The notes: generated by a model from the letters alone, not told the origin. Shown: positions 53,123-62,304, counted from the stretch's first letter. The stretch: 64,000 nucleotides of DNA from Streptomyces roseoverticillatus (GCF_000719265.1 NZ_JOFL01000018.1:62001-126000), one strand, 5' to 3'. A program made the numbers and translations.

Positions 53123-53638
53123 ATGAGCAGCCGTCCGGCACACCCCCACGTCGTCGTCGTGATGGGCGTCGCCGGCACCGGCAAGACCACCGTCGGACCG
53201 CTCGTCGCCGAGGCCCTCGGGGTCCCTTACGCCGAGGGCGACGACTTCCACCCGGCCGCCAACATCGCCAAGATGTCCGCCGGGACCCCGCTCGACGACG
53301 CCGACCGGGCCCCCTGGCTCGACGCCATCGGCGCGTGGGCCGCGGGCCGTGCGGGCCGCGGCGGGGTCGTCAGCTGCTCCGCGCTCAAGCGGGCCTACCG
53401 GGACCGGCTGCGCGCCGCCGCGCCCGGGCTCGTCTTCCTCCACCTCACCGGCGACCACGACCTGATCGCCGGGCGGATGGCGGCCCGCAAGGGCCACTTC
53501 ATGACCACCAGGCTGCTGGACTCCCAGTTCGCGACCCTCGAACCGCTGGGCGCGGACGAGGCGGGCGTCGGCGTCGACGTCACGCCCGGGCCGGAGGTCA
53601 TCGCCGAGCGGGCCGCCCGGGCCCTGAGGCAGCTCTAG
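53123..53638 (+). CDS. gntK: Gluconokinase
   Basis: ATP-dependent kinase making 6-phosphogluconate for the pentose phosphate pathway; 171 residues, normal for the family. P-loop VMGVAGTGKTT, substrate region EGDDFHPAANIAKMSAGTPL and DDADRAPWL, the CSALKRAYRDRLR segment and the lid ARKGHFMTTRLLDSQFATLE are all intact. GTGAGG precedes ATG 53123. It is followed after 39 bases by the gluconate permease. Confidence 0.95.
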   Translation: MSSRPAHPHVVVVMGVAGTGKTTVGPLVAEALGVPYAEGDDFHPAANIAKMSAGTPLDDADRAPWLDAIGAWAAGRAGRGGVVSCSALKRAYRDRLRAAAPGLVFLHLTGDHDLIAGRMAARKGHFMTTRLLDSQFATLEPLGADEAGVGVDVTPGPEVIAERAARALRQL

Positions 53639-53677
53639 CCCCTCCCTCCCCCTCCACCTCCTCCTCCAAGGAAGCCC

Positions 53678-55075
53678 GTGAGCACTCTCAGCGTCGAGAT
53701 GCTGGCCGCGGCCCCCGCCGGACCGATCACGTCGGCGGGTCACGCACAGCTGGGGATCGCCGTCCTCGTCGGCATCGCCGTCATCGTCCTCCTCATCACC
53801 CGCCTCAAGCTGCACGCTTTCCTCTCCCTGACCATCGGCTCGCTGGTGCTCGGGGCCGCGGCGGGCGCGCCGATGGACAAGGCCATCGCGAGCTTCACCG
53901 CCGGACTCGGGTCGACGGTCTCGGGCGTCGGCGTCCTGATCGCGCTCGGCGCGATCCTGGGCAAGCTCCTCGCCGACTCCGGCGGCGCCGACCAGATCGT
54001 CGACACGATCCTGGCGAAGGCCGGGCCGCGCTCGATGCCGTGGGCGATCGTGCTGATCGCGGCCGTCATCGGCCTGCCGCTGTTCTTCGAGGTCGGGATC
54101 GTGCTGCTGATCCCCGTGGTGCTCCTCGTGGCCAAGCGGGGCAACCACTCCCTGATGCGGATCGGCATCCCCGCGCTCGCCGGGCTGTCCGTCATGCACG
54201 GCCTCGTGCCCCCGCACCCCGGCCCGCTGGCCGCCATCGACGCCATCGGCGCGAACCTCGGCGTGACCCTCGCCCTCGGCGTGCTGATCGCCGTGCCGAC
54301 CGCCGTGGTCGCCGGGCCGCTGTTCTCGCGGGTGGCCGCCCGCTGGGTGGACATCGCCCCGCCCGAAAAGCTGATACCCCAGCGGCCCTCGGCCGAACTG
54401 GAGCGCCGCCCGGGCTTCGGCGCCACCGTCGCCACGGTCATGCTGCCGGTCGTCCTCATGCTGGCCAAGGCGCTCGTCGACATCGTCGTGGACGACCCGA
54501 AGAACCACGTCCAGCGCGTCACCGACGTCGTCGGCTCGCCGCTGATCGCCCTTCTCGCCGCCGTCCTCGTCGGACTGTTCACGCTGGGCCGGGCCGCCGG
54601 CTTCGGCCGCGACCGGCTCGCCGGGACCGTCGAGAAGTCCCTCGCCCCCATCGCCGGCATCCTGCTGATCGTCGGCGCGGGCGGCGGCTTCAAGCAGACG
54701 CTGATCGACGTGGGCGTCGGCCGGATGATCCTCGACTTCTCCAAGGACTGGTCGGTCTCGGCCCTGCTGCTCGCCTGGCTGATCGCCGTCGGCATCCGGC
54801 TCGCCACGGGCTCCGCGACCGTCGCCACCATCTCGGCCGCCGGGCTCGTCGCCCCGCTCGCCGAGGGCATGAGTACGACCCACACCGCGCTGCTCGTCCT
54901 CGCCGTCGGCGCCGGCTCGCTGTTCTTCAGCCACGTCAACGACGCCGGCTTCTGGATGGTGAAGGAATACTTCGGCATGGACGTCGGCCAGACGATCAAG
55001 ACCTGGTCGCTGATGGAGACCGTGATCTCCGTCGTCTCCCTCGTCCTCGTCCTGCTGCTGTCCCTGGTCCTCTGA
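53678..55075 (+). CDS. gntP: Gluconate:H+ symporter (GntP family)
   Basis: 465 residues with about twelve hydrophobic segments. Family marks: VGVLIALGAILGKLLADSGG, VIGLPLFFEVGIVLLIPVVL and MHGLVPPHPGPLAAIDAIGA, plus the C-terminal HVNDAGFWMVKEYF. GTG 53678 has AAGGAAG upstream. Encoded after gntK and controlled presumably by the divergent GntR. The final codons and stop (GTCCTCTGA) form the first unit of a 22-bp tandem repeat. Confidence 0.95.
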   Translation: MSTLSVEMLAAAPAGPITSAGHAQLGIAVLVGIAVIVLLITRLKLHAFLSLTIGSLVLGAAAGAPMDKAIASFTAGLGSTVSGVGVLIALGAILGKLLADSGGADQIVDTILAKAGPRSMPWAIVLIAAVIGLPLFFEVGIVLLIPVVLLVAKRGNHSLMRIGIPALAGLSVMHGLVPPHPGPLAAIDAIGANLGVTLALGVLIAVPTAVVAGPLFSRVAARWVDIAPPEKLIPQRPSAELERRPGFGATVATVMLPVVLMLAKALVDIVVDDPKNHVQRVTDVVGSPLIALLAAVLVGLFTLGRAAGFGRDRLAGTVEKSLAPIAGILLIVGAGGGFKQTLIDVGVGRMILDFSKDWSVSALLLAWLIAVGIRLATGSATVATISAAGLVAPLAEGMSTTHTALLVLAVGAGSLFFSHVNDAGFWMVKEYFGMDVGQTIKTWSLMETVISVVSLVLVLLLSLVL

Positions 55076-55350
55076 CCCGCGCCCACCGGCCCTCTGGCGC
55101 CCGGTCGCTGGTCCTCTGACCTGCGCCCACCGGCCTCCTGACCCGCGGCCACTGGTCCTCTGACCCGCGCCACCCGCCCTCTGACCCGCGCTCACCGGCC
55201 CTCTGACCCCCGGTCACTGGTCCTCTGAGCCGCACCGGCCGGCCCTCTGACCCCCGGTCACTGATCCTCCGCCCCGCACCGGCCGGCGGCCACCGGTTCT
55301 CCGAGCCGCCGGCCGCCGGCCCGTCCGTTCTCCGGGCCGCCGGCCCGCCG
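55066..55350 (+). repeat. 22-bp minisatellite starting on the gntP stop codon
   Basis: Ten consecutive units (55066-55284) of GGYCCTCTGACCCGCGCCCACC type, nine of 22 bp and one of 21, followed by two or three degenerate units. Units 7 and 9 are identical and 8 and 10 similar, giving a 44-bp higher order. 22 is not a multiple of three, so it does not encode a repeat protein. The rest of the 368-base gap holds only the next promoter. Confidence 0.9.
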
Positions 55351-55431
55351 GTCCTCCCTGCGTCCCCTCCGTTGCTCCTCTCGGCCCTGGCCGTTCTGCG
55401 TTGCTCCCGCCCCAATGGACATATCGGACCT

Positions 55432-55437
55432 TAGGGT
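55432..55437 (+). promoter_or_regulatory. Candidate -10 (TAGGGT) of the lipoprotein gene
   Basis: TANNNT hexamer six bases before ATG 55444. Confidence 0.5.
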
Positions 55438-55443
55438 TCGCCT

Positions 55444-56133
55444 ATGCGTATTGGAAGACCTGTCGCCCCCGCAGCGCTGCTGCTCGGCGCCGCCCTGCTG
55501 GCCGCCGGCTGCGCGGGCACGCCCTCCCCGAAACACGCGGACGCGAAGAGCACCCCGAACGGCGGAGCCACCGCCACCGCGACCCCCGACGCGGCGGCGG
55601 GCCCGCTCAGCCCCTCCGACCTGCAGGGACGCTGGTGGACCTGGGCGTCCTCCAGCCCCAGCGGCTCGAACCCCGTCGAAGACCGCGACGGCAGCATGTG
55701 CGCCCAGGGCCAGAAGGACGGCGGCGTCTGGTTCCTGGCCGGCACCTTCGGGGAGCGCGCCAAGCGCACCTGCGCCGTCCCCGCGAACCGGCGCCTGGCC
55801 TTCCCGCTCGTGAACCTGATGAGCGACCAGGCCGGCTGCTCCGAGTTCATGGCCCCCGCCAAGGGCACCGCCACCCTCGACGGCAAGCCCCTGCGGACCG
55901 AGCGCTACGACGCCACGCCCGTACGGGTCACCGCCGAGGAGGGCAACCCGCTCACCGACGGCGGCGGCACCTTCCGCACCCACGCCTGCGGGCTGTGGGT
56001 GCAGACGGAACCGCTGCGCCCCGGCAACCACACCCTGGAGATCCGCGGCTCCTCCGGCCGGTTCACCGTCTCCGTCGACTACACCCTCAAGGTCCCGGCG
56101 GCGGGGGCGGCGACGAACCATGACGCGGTCTGA
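55444..56133 (+). CDS. Secreted lipoprotein of unknown function
   Basis: 229 residues. Signal MRIGRPVAPAALLLGAALLA with lipobox AAGC. After a Thr/Ala/Pro linker comes a beta-rich domain of about 180 residues beginning LSPSDLQGRWWTWASSSPSG, with five cysteines and a final RGSSGRFTVSVDYTLKV that looks like an immunoglobulin-like strand. No enzyme motif. Leaderless start as described for its promoter. It stands alone between a minisatellite and the convergent monooxygenase gene. Confidence 0.85.
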   Translation: MRIGRPVAPAALLLGAALLAAGCAGTPSPKHADAKSTPNGGATATATPDAAAGPLSPSDLQGRWWTWASSSPSGSNPVEDRDGSMCAQGQKDGGVWFLAGTFGERAKRTCAVPANRRLAFPLVNLMSDQAGCSEFMAPAKGTATLDGKPLRTERYDATPVRVTAEEGNPLTDGGGTFRTHACGLWVQTEPLRPGNHTLEIRGSSGRFTVSVDYTLKVPAAGAATNHDAV

Positions 56134-56168
56134 CGCCGTCCACAACCGCCGGGCCCGCCCGCCGCGGC

Positions 56169-57923
56169 TCAGTCCCGTATCGCCGGCGCCTGTGCCGGAG
56201 CCGGCACCGGCGCCGGAGCCGACACCTGCGCCAGGTAGGCCCGTACGTCCGCCGCTTCATCCGTGGCCAGCCCCACATAGCCGTCCGGCCGGACCAGGAA
56301 CAGCCCCGAGCCGTACGCCGCCTTGGCGTGCCCGCCGGCGTCGACCAGATCGGGCGCGGGCCCGCCCACCCGGTACACACGCACCCACTCCACATCCGCC
56401 ACCGCCGCCGCGGCAGGCCCGCCCACGGCCTCCGACCCGGTGAGGTCCAGCAGGGTGAAGTGCGGGCCCCGGAAGGCGTCGAAGAGGCTGAAGGGCGCGC
56501 CCGAGGCGTCGGTGCAGGGTGCGTCGGGCGCCCGGTCACCCGCCCGCAGCCCGTCCTCCGGCAGATCCCGGCGCAGCTCGCGGGCCAGCGGGCCCGTGCG
56601 GTAGTTGAGGGTGAGCTGGTGGGTTTCCTTGCCCCGCCGTGACATGCCCCGCTCGAAGCCGACGCTGCGGTCCTGCCCGTGGATGCGGGTGCTCAGCCCC
56701 AGCACCTCGGCGGCCACCTGCGTGCGCTCGGCGTCGTACGTGTCGAGCAGGGCGTCCGGCGCGCCGTGCCGCAGGACGGCGCCGAGCTTCCAGCCGAGGT
56801 TGTAGGCGTCCTGCAGGCTGGTGTTGAGCCCTTGCCCGCCGGCGGGGGAGTGGATGTGCGCCGCGTCCCCGGCGAGGAGGACCCGGGCGGTGCGGAAACG
56901 CGCGGCCATGCCGGCCTTCGGCTGGAAGGCCGACGCCCAGATGACCTCCTCCGGCACGAGGCCCGTGAGCCCCGTGCGCTCGGTGATGAGCCGGGCCAGG
57001 GCCTCGGGCGTGGCGTCGCGCTCCGGGTCCGGCCTGTATGAGGTGTCCGCCCAGAAGGCCATGACCTGGATGGTGTCCGTCGTGAGCTCCAGCGGGCGCA
57101 GGCCGAGGATCCCGCCGGGGGCGCTGGTCCACATGTGCCAGTGGCCGCGGTCGACCCCCGCGCGCTCGAAGCCGGTCATCCGCACGTCGGCGACCATCAC
57201 GTGGCGCTCGTCGACGATGTCGACCTCGAAGGGCACGCCGAGCGCCTTCCGCACGGCGCTGCGCCCGCCGTCCGACGCGACGAGATAGCCGGCCCGGACC
57301 GTCTCCGCCGTGCCGTCGGCGTGCCGCAGCTCGGCCGTGACGCCGTGCTCGTCCTGCGTGAAGCCCGTGAGGCCGGTGTTGAAGTCCACCCGGCCGCCCA
57401 GCTCTTCGAGGCGCTCGTACAGCACCTCCACCGTGCGCCACTGGGGGCACATCAGTGCGTTCGGGTAGGGCACGTGGGGCGAGGGGTCGCCGGGCTCGAC
57501 GAGCGGCCATTCGCGCCCGCGCTCGGTGCCCTCCCACGACTGCACGGGCGGGATGGGGCCGGCCGAGGCGAGCAGGGCCGCTATGGCCCCGAGGTCGTCC
57601 ATCACTTCCAGGCTGCGCGGCTGGAGGCCCGTGCCGCGCGAGCCGGGGAAGCCGCGCGCCTCCTGCTCGACGAGCCGGTGGCGGATGCCGCGCCGGGTCA
57701 GGTCGATGGCGAGGACGAGGCCGGTGGGCCCGGCGCCGGCGATGAGCACCTCGACGTCCGTCGGCGCGGCGTCCGGCGCGGCGCCGACCGGCACCGCGGA
57801 CGGCGCCGGAGCGGGCGGAGCCGTGGTGTCCCGTGGCGTGGTGTCCAGTGGCGTGGTGTCCAGCGCGGCAGTGGCCGGAGCGGTAGTCGTCGATGCGGCA
57901 GTGGTCGGTGCTGCAGCGTTCAC
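56169..57923 (-). CDS. FAD-dependent aromatic monooxygenase (PheA/TfdB type)
   Basis: 584 residues. After about 50 residues of Thr/Pro/Ala low complexity comes the hydroxylase: VLIAGAGPTGLVLAIDLTRR binds FAD, VASDGGRSAVRKALG is the DG motif, LLAGDAAHIHSPAGGQGLN the GD motif. A thioredoxin-like C-terminal domain (HFTLLDLTGSEA to RPDGYVGLATDE) matches polyketide and phenol hydroxylases. GTG 57923 has AAGGGGG upstream. It diverges from a TetR gene with a shared operator, which suggests inducible detoxification rather than a biosynthetic cluster; no polyketide genes are near. Confidence 0.92.
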   Translation of the reverse strand: MNAAAPTTAASTTTAPATAALDTTPLDTTPRDTTAPPAPAPSAVPVGAAPDAAPTDVEVLIAGAGPTGLVLAIDLTRRGIRHRLVEQEARGFPGSRGTGLQPRSLEVMDDLGAIAALLASAGPIPPVQSWEGTERGREWPLVEPGDPSPHVPYPNALMCPQWRTVEVLYERLEELGGRVDFNTGLTGFTQDEHGVTAELRHADGTAETVRAGYLVASDGGRSAVRKALGVPFEVDIVDERHVMVADVRMTGFERAGVDRGHWHMWTSAPGGILGLRPLELTTDTIQVMAFWADTSYRPDPERDATPEALARLITERTGLTGLVPEEVIWASAFQPKAGMAARFRTARVLLAGDAAHIHSPAGGQGLNTSLQDAYNLGWKLGAVLRHGAPDALLDTYDAERTQVAAEVLGLSTRIHGQDRSVGFERGMSRRGKETHQLTLNYRTGPLARELRRDLPEDGLRAGDRAPDAPCTDASGAPFSLFDAFRGPHFTLLDLTGSEAVGGPAAAAVADVEWVRVYRVGGPAPDLVDAGGHAKAAYGSGLFLVRPDGYVGLATDEAADVRAYLAQVSAPAPVPAPAQAPAIRD

Positions 57924-57932
57924 GAAATCCCC

Positions 57933-57947
57933 CTTAACGTTGTTAAG
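57933..57947. promoter_or_regulatory. Operator between monooxygenase and TetR genes
   Basis: CTTAAC-GTT-GTTAAG, a 15-bp dyad, lies right at the monooxygenase RBS. A second GTTAAGCTGTCAA half-site (57979-57991) overlaps the TetR promoter. Confidence 0.65.
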
Positions 57948-57980
57948 TTCGCGCTGTCCCCAGAGTGAACTGAACACCGT

Positions 57981-57986
57981 TAAGCT
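57981..57986 (+). promoter_or_regulatory. Candidate -10 (TAAGCT) of the TetR gene
   Basis: TANNNT hexamer six bases before GTG 57993, inside the second operator-like half-site. Confidence 0.5.
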
Positions 57987-57992
57987 GTCAAG

Positions 57993-58652
57993 GTGGCAAC
58001 TCGCATCGACCGCGCCCAGGTGGCCGAAACCGCACTCGACCTGCTCAACGAGGTGGGCCTCGAAGGCCTGACTCTGCGCAGGATCGCCAAGGAACTGGGC
58101 GTCCAGGCCCCGGCGCTCTACTGGCACTTCAAGAACAAGCAGGAGCTGCTCGACGAGGTGGCCACGGAGATGTTCCGGCGCATGGCCGAGCCGATGTCGG
58201 CCGTCGACAGCAGCACCTGGCAGTCGTGCCTGGCCGGATCGGCCCGCGTGATGCGCCGCTTCCTCCTCGGCTACCGCGACGGCGCCAAGGTCTTCGGCGG
58301 CACGCGACTGACCGGCCGCAGCTACGCCGGGCCGGTCGAGGAGATGATGGAGAAGATCGTGGCGGCGGGCTTCACGCCGAGCACCGCCGCCCGCGCCTGG
58401 TTCACCGTCAACACGTACACGATGGGGTACGTGATGGAGGAGCAGTCCGTGCACCCGGTGCCGGGCGGCGAGCGCGATCCCGCCTACGACCTGGAGGACC
58501 GCGCCGACCGCCTGGAGGGATACCCCCTCGTCATAGCGGCCGGCGCGGAGTTCTTCGGCGACCTCGAAGCCGGCTTCGAGGACGGCCTGCACGCCGTCGT
58601 CGCCGGCATCGAGGCCACGCTGCTACCGCCGGGCCGTCCCGGGGTCGAGTGA
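57993..58652 (+). CDS. TetR-family repressor, tetracycline-repressor C-terminal type
   Basis: 219 residues. DNA-binding helices: AETALDLLNEVGLEGLTLRR, then IAKELGVQAPALYWHFKNKQ. The C-terminal domain has LLGYRDGAKVFGGTRLTGRS and the TetR_C pattern of antibiotic-sensing repressors. GTG 57993 is leaderless. It most likely represses both itself and the divergent FAD monooxygenase, as TetR and flavin-dependent resistance enzymes often pair. The 3' end overlaps the convergent acyltransferase gene by 30 bases. Confidence 0.93.
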   Translation: MATRIDRAQVAETALDLLNEVGLEGLTLRRIAKELGVQAPALYWHFKNKQELLDEVATEMFRRMAEPMSAVDSSTWQSCLAGSARVMRRFLLGYRDGAKVFGGTRLTGRSYAGPVEEMMEKIVAAGFTPSTAARAWFTVNTYTMGYVMEEQSVHPVPGGERDPAYDLEDRADRLEGYPLVIAAGAEFFGDLEAGFEDGLHAVVAGIEATLLPPGRPGVE

Positions 58653-59762
58653 CCTGCGCAGGAGAGGCGTCAGCCGCCTCTCCACGCAGCGGTGCAGGAG
58701 CCAGGCCAGGCCCAGCATCAGGGCGAGGGTCAGGCCGAGCGTCGCGTAGGAGGGGATGCCGAGGCCGCGGTGCAGGCCGCCGATCACGACCCACCCCAGA
58801 TGCTCGTGCACCAGGTAGAACGGGTACGTCAGCGCGCCCGCGAGGGTCAGCCAACGCCAGTTCATCCGGCCGGCCTTGCCCAGCGCGACGGCCGCCACCG
58901 CCGCGTACCCGAGCGCCACGACGGCCACGATCACGTACGGGGAGCGGTACGAGAAGTAGTGCGGGTTCGGCGCGTGCCACAGGCCCGCCACCGCGTAGTG
59001 CTGCCCCACGAGGAAGCTCACGGCCACGACGCCCCAGTGCAGGAGGTCGTTGCCGAAGCGGTGGACCAGGTACAGGCCGATGCCGCCGATGAAGTACGAC
59101 GAGTACTCCGGCATCACGACGACCCGCAGGAACTCCACGTGCGAGGCGGTCGTCACCACCGTCGCCAGCGTCCACACCGCGCAGAACATCAGCACGCGGC
59201 GCCGGGTCGCCCCCGGCAGGACGACGAACAGCGCGAAGAGGGCGTAGAAGCGCAGCTCGGCCCAGAGCGTCCAGCACACGCCGAGCACGCGCTCGGCGCC
59301 CGCCGGCTGCTGCAGCATCGTCAGGTTCACGAGCGTGTCGCTGAACGACACCGTCCTGTACCCCGCCCACGGCAGCGCGAACGCCACGGTGACCAGCGCG
59401 ATCGCCGCCCAGTAGGCGGGGTAGAGGCGGGCCGCGCGCGAGGCGAAGAACGAGCGCAGGGGGCGGCCCCAGCCGCTCATGCAGATCACGAAGCCGCTGA
59501 TGACGAAGAAGATCTCGACGCCGAGGCAGCCGTAGGCGAACGCGCCCGACAGGGTGGGGAATTCGTGCCGCGGCGACGTGCCCCACGCGCGGCTCACATC
59601 GCCGTCGCGCCCGCCGTAGTGGTAGAGCGCCACCATCAGGGCGGCGATCAGGCGCAGGGCGTCCAGAGCGCGGAGGCGGCTGCCGCCGTGGGGGCTCTGT
59701 ATGGCCTCGGGCTGAGCTGTGGCCGCTTTACGGAGGGGCCGGGGCAGGGTCGGGGCCGTCAT
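58623..59762 (-). CDS. Acyltransferase-3 family membrane protein
   Basis: 379 residues, about ten hydrophobic segments. The family opening is clear (LRALDALRLIAALMVALYHY) and is followed by GCLGVEIFFVISGFVICMSG and SRAARLYPAYW. Such proteins O-acylate surface sugars. It is the last gene of a leftward three-gene operon; its ATG overlaps the preceding stop (ATGA), so it is coupled to the polysialyltransferase-like gene. Substrate is presumably the polymer made by that operon. Confidence 0.93.
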   Translation of the reverse strand: MTAPTLPRPLRKAATAQPEAIQSPHGGSRLRALDALRLIAALMVALYHYGGRDGDVSRAWGTSPRHEFPTLSGAFAYGCLGVEIFFVISGFVICMSGWGRPLRSFFASRAARLYPAYWAAIALVTVAFALPWAGYRTVSFSDTLVNLTMLQQPAGAERVLGVCWTLWAELRFYALFALFVVLPGATRRRVLMFCAVWTLATVVTTASHVEFLRVVVMPEYSSYFIGGIGLYLVHRFGNDLLHWGVVAVSFLVGQHYAVAGLWHAPNPHYFSYRSPYVIVAVVALGYAAVAAVALGKAGRMNWRWLTLAGALTYPFYLVHEHLGWVVIGGLHRGLGIPSYATLGLTLALMLGLAWLLHRCVERRLTPLLRRSLDPGTARR

Positions 59763-61141
59763 GTCGTCACCGTCGTCTTCGCTGCCTTCGTCTTCGGCTT
59801 GGCCAGGCGCCGCTGGAGGGCGCGTGCCCTCCGGGCGACCCTTCGTACGGTCGGGTTGCGCGGGAGGAACGACAGCTGGGCCGGGAGTGCGCCGGGGAGG
59901 GCGAGGGCAGTGAGGCGGCGGCGTTTGAAGTAGCGGCGGGTGCGGGGGGTGAGGTGGGTGCGGAGGTAGTCTTCTGCGGCTTCGCGCAGGTGCGGGTAGA
60001 TCTGGGGCTGCATGGCGAAGCCCACGGTTGCCAGCAGGCCGTTGAGATCGGCTTCGGCCTCAGGTTCCTGAGCGCTTGCGCTCAGCTCCGGCAGCAGCGC
60101 GTCCACCAACGTCACCGGCACCCTGTTGCTGTTCTGGTACGGGCTCAGGCGCTCCAGAAGAAGGTCCGTGCCCGTGCACGCCGCCCGCAGGCCGTAGAAC
60201 GTCCTCGCCGTGACCAGCGCCGTCGAGAAGCAGCCGGCCACCAGCGCAGGGCGCAGCCGCTGGTAGACCACCTCCGCCAGGACCGGCGTGCCGAGGACCG
60301 TCAGGGTGACGCCGAGCCGGCCGGCCTCTTCCTCCAGCATCCGCGACCAGCGGGCCGGGGCGGCCGGGTGCGGCTTGAAGACGAGTTCGCGGTGGCCGCG
60401 CCCGGCCGCCCCGCGCAGCATCCGTACGTGCAACTGCTCTTCCTCCTCGGGGGTGAGGATGTCGAGCGCCGACAAGTACTGGCCGAGGAGGAGCGCGGCG
60501 CCCTGGGGCGCGTCCAGGGCGGGCGCGTCCAGGGCGAGTTCGGCCAGCACCTTGGTGAAGACCTCCGTGGGGACGATCTCGGGTGCGACGCCGAACTCCG
60601 TGAGCAGCAGCGGCCGCAGCCCGGGTACGAGGTCCAGGTGGAGCAGCCGGCCGGCGCGCGTGCCGATCAGCGGGTCGAGCTTGTTGCGGGTGGGGCCGTA
60701 GCTCATGAGGCCGTCGGCGTAGACGTCGAGCGGGGCGTCGGGGAAGCACTGGGCGATCGCGCCCGCCGGGCTGACCTGGATGGACTCGACGACGAGTGAC
60801 ACGTCGTCGTCGCCAAGGCCCCAGAGCAGCCTCAGGTGCCGCTCCCACAGGGGCGCGTCGTCGGGCCGGGGCGACCAGCCGGACGGGTGGAAGGGGCGGA
60901 TCGCGTCGTTCCAGGACAGGACGCCGTCGAAGCGGGTGCGCAGCCGTCCGAAGCCGGGCGCCTCGTCGAGGGCCGGGGTGGTCTCCGGGACGGCGGCGGT
61001 GTTGGCGACGAGCAGCAGCCGGCGGTCGGCGGGGGTGAAGCAGCCGGCGTCCAGGGCGGCGGCGAGCGTGGCGGCGCCGTACAACGTGGACGCGAGGAAG
61101 ATCTGCGTGCGGCGGCGGGCGGGAGGCGGCGGGACGGACAT
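59759..61141 (-). CDS. Polysialyltransferase-family glycosyltransferase
   Basis: 460 residues, no signal peptide. Motifs like those of bacterial polysialyltransferases are present: DVYADGLMSYGPTRNK (acidic D-x-G), ELVFKPHPAAPARW (the HP motif) and VAGCFSTALVTARTFYG (Ser-Thr). A Lys/Arg-rich tail could hold it at the membrane. It is expected to polymerise a nonulosonic acid such as Kdn or sialic acid, known in Streptomyces walls as teichulosonic acid. The donor is inferred from family only. Confidence 0.85.
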   Translation of the reverse strand: MSVPPPPARRRTQIFLASTLYGAATLAAALDAGCFTPADRRLLLVANTAAVPETTPALDEAPGFGRLRTRFDGVLSWNDAIRPFHPSGWSPRPDDAPLWERHLRLLWGLGDDDVSLVVESIQVSPAGAIAQCFPDAPLDVYADGLMSYGPTRNKLDPLIGTRAGRLLHLDLVPGLRPLLLTEFGVAPEIVPTEVFTKVLAELALDAPALDAPQGAALLLGQYLSALDILTPEEEEQLHVRMLRGAAGRGHRELVFKPHPAAPARWSRMLEEEAGRLGVTLTVLGTPVLAEVVYQRLRPALVAGCFSTALVTARTFYGLRAACTGTDLLLERLSPYQNSNRVPVTLVDALLPELSASAQEPEAEADLNGLLATVGFAMQPQIYPHLREAAEDYLRTHLTPRTRRYFKRRRLTALALPGALPAQLSFLPRNPTVRRVARRARALQRRLAKPKTKAAKTTVTT

Positions 61142-62130
61142 CAGGCGGCCACCCCGGCAGCGCCCGAGGCCCCGGCCGGCCGCCGCCTCAGCCTGCGCAG
61201 GAGGACCGCGCGGTCGTAGTCCATGGAATTCACGGCGTCCTTGACGAGTTCCGGTGGCAGTCGGCGCAGTGCGCCCGCGCTCTTCGTACGCAATGCGCGG
61301 GCTACCTGCGGCTCAAAGCGTTCGATATTCGTGAGGTGGTGGGCAATGATTGCGCAATATGTTCGAACGGCTTTCGGGAGGAATTCCTTCGCGTTCTCAT
61401 CGAGGGCCGTCTCCTCGATGATCCGATCGAATGCGCGCAGGAAATCGAGCTGCCGTACGTCCCCGATCTGGGTGAGTGAAGTCGCCACCCCGCGCCGGTA
61501 GAAGACGCCCAGCAGCCCGGCCACCGCGAAGGTGCGCGCCTCGCGGTGCAGCCGCCAGATCCACGGCCGGTCCTCCGCCGTCCGCAGACCGTCCCGGAAG
61601 TGCAGCAGGCCCTCGTCCAGCAGCCGCCGGTGGTAGATCCCCGCCCACGCGTACGGGTAGTCGACGGACGTCGAGCGGTCCGCCGGCAGGATCGCGCCGC
61701 GCGGGTCCAGGACCACCCCGCGGCGGCCGTGCGGCACGCGCTGCACGGTGCGGGTGCGGCCCGTGCACTGCACATGGTCCGTGCGGACGAAGTCCACGGC
61801 CAGCTCCTCGATGTACGCGACGAGCCGGTCGTAGTAGCCGGGCGCCAGCCAGTCGTCGCCGTCGAGGAAGGTCAGGTACTCGCCGCGCGCCGCGTCGAGC
61901 CCGGTGTTGCGGGCGGTGGCGAGGCCGCCGTTGTGCTCGTGGCGCAGGACCACGGCCCCCGGCAGCTCGCGCCCGGCGCGCTCCAGCAGCGCCGGCGTGC
62001 CGTCGGTCGAACAGTCGTCCACGAGAATGAATTCGAAATCCTCGCGGGCGTTCGCCCGCAGACTTCTCAGTACGTCGGGCGCAAAGGTCTGAACATTGAA
62101 GAACGGGACGATGACGGAGAGCTTGACCAC
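61141..62130 (-). CDS. Family 2 glycosyltransferase
   Basis: 329 residues. The GT-A domain opens VKLSVIVPFFNVQTFAPDVL, with FEFILVDDCSTDGTPALLER and the metal-binding DxD region YLTFLDGDDWLAPGYYDRLV. The second half is helical with QLDFLRAFDRIIEETALDEN. GTG 62130 is chosen because TAATGT lies seven bases upstream (leaderless). First gene of the surface-polymer operon; the stop overlaps the next start by one base. The sugar is unknown. Confidence 0.93.
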   Translation of the reverse strand: MVKLSVIVPFFNVQTFAPDVLRSLRANAREDFEFILVDDCSTDGTPALLERAGRELPGAVVLRHEHNGGLATARNTGLDAARGEYLTFLDGDDWLAPGYYDRLVAYIEELAVDFVRTDHVQCTGRTRTVQRVPHGRRGVVLDPRGAILPADRSTSVDYPYAWAGIYHRRLLDEGLLHFRDGLRTAEDRPWIWRLHREARTFAVAGLLGVFYRRGVATSLTQIGDVRQLDFLRAFDRIIEETALDENAKEFLPKAVRTYCAIIAHHLTNIERFEPQVARALRTKSAGALRRLPPELVKDAVNSMDYDRAVLLRRLRRRPAGASGAAGVAA

Positions 62131-62137
62131 CTCGGCG

Positions 62138-62143
62138 ACATTA
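62138..62143 (-). promoter_or_regulatory. Candidate -10 (TAATGT) of the surface-polymer operon
   Basis: TANNNT hexamer seven bases before GTG 62130. Confidence 0.5.
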
Positions 62144-62304
62144 GGCGGCCCCCCGGCATTCGTCTTGTCCGCGGGCGGGCGCGGAGGTGAACGAAGCGCG
62201 GCGGAATGATGAACCCGCCGCTCCGCCGGGCCGGGTCGCCGATCGTCGGTGTGCTGTTTACCGGCTGTTGCCCTCGCGTTGGGCAACGAAACGGAATGGA
62301 TTTC

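Noticed and set aside
55066..55350. The tandem repeat as a CRISPR array
   Set aside because: Units are contiguous without unique spacers and there are no cas genes.
56169..58652. Aromatic polyketide biosynthetic cluster around the FAD monooxygenase
   Set aside because: No ketosynthase, carrier protein or cyclase is present; only the enzyme and its TetR regulator are there.
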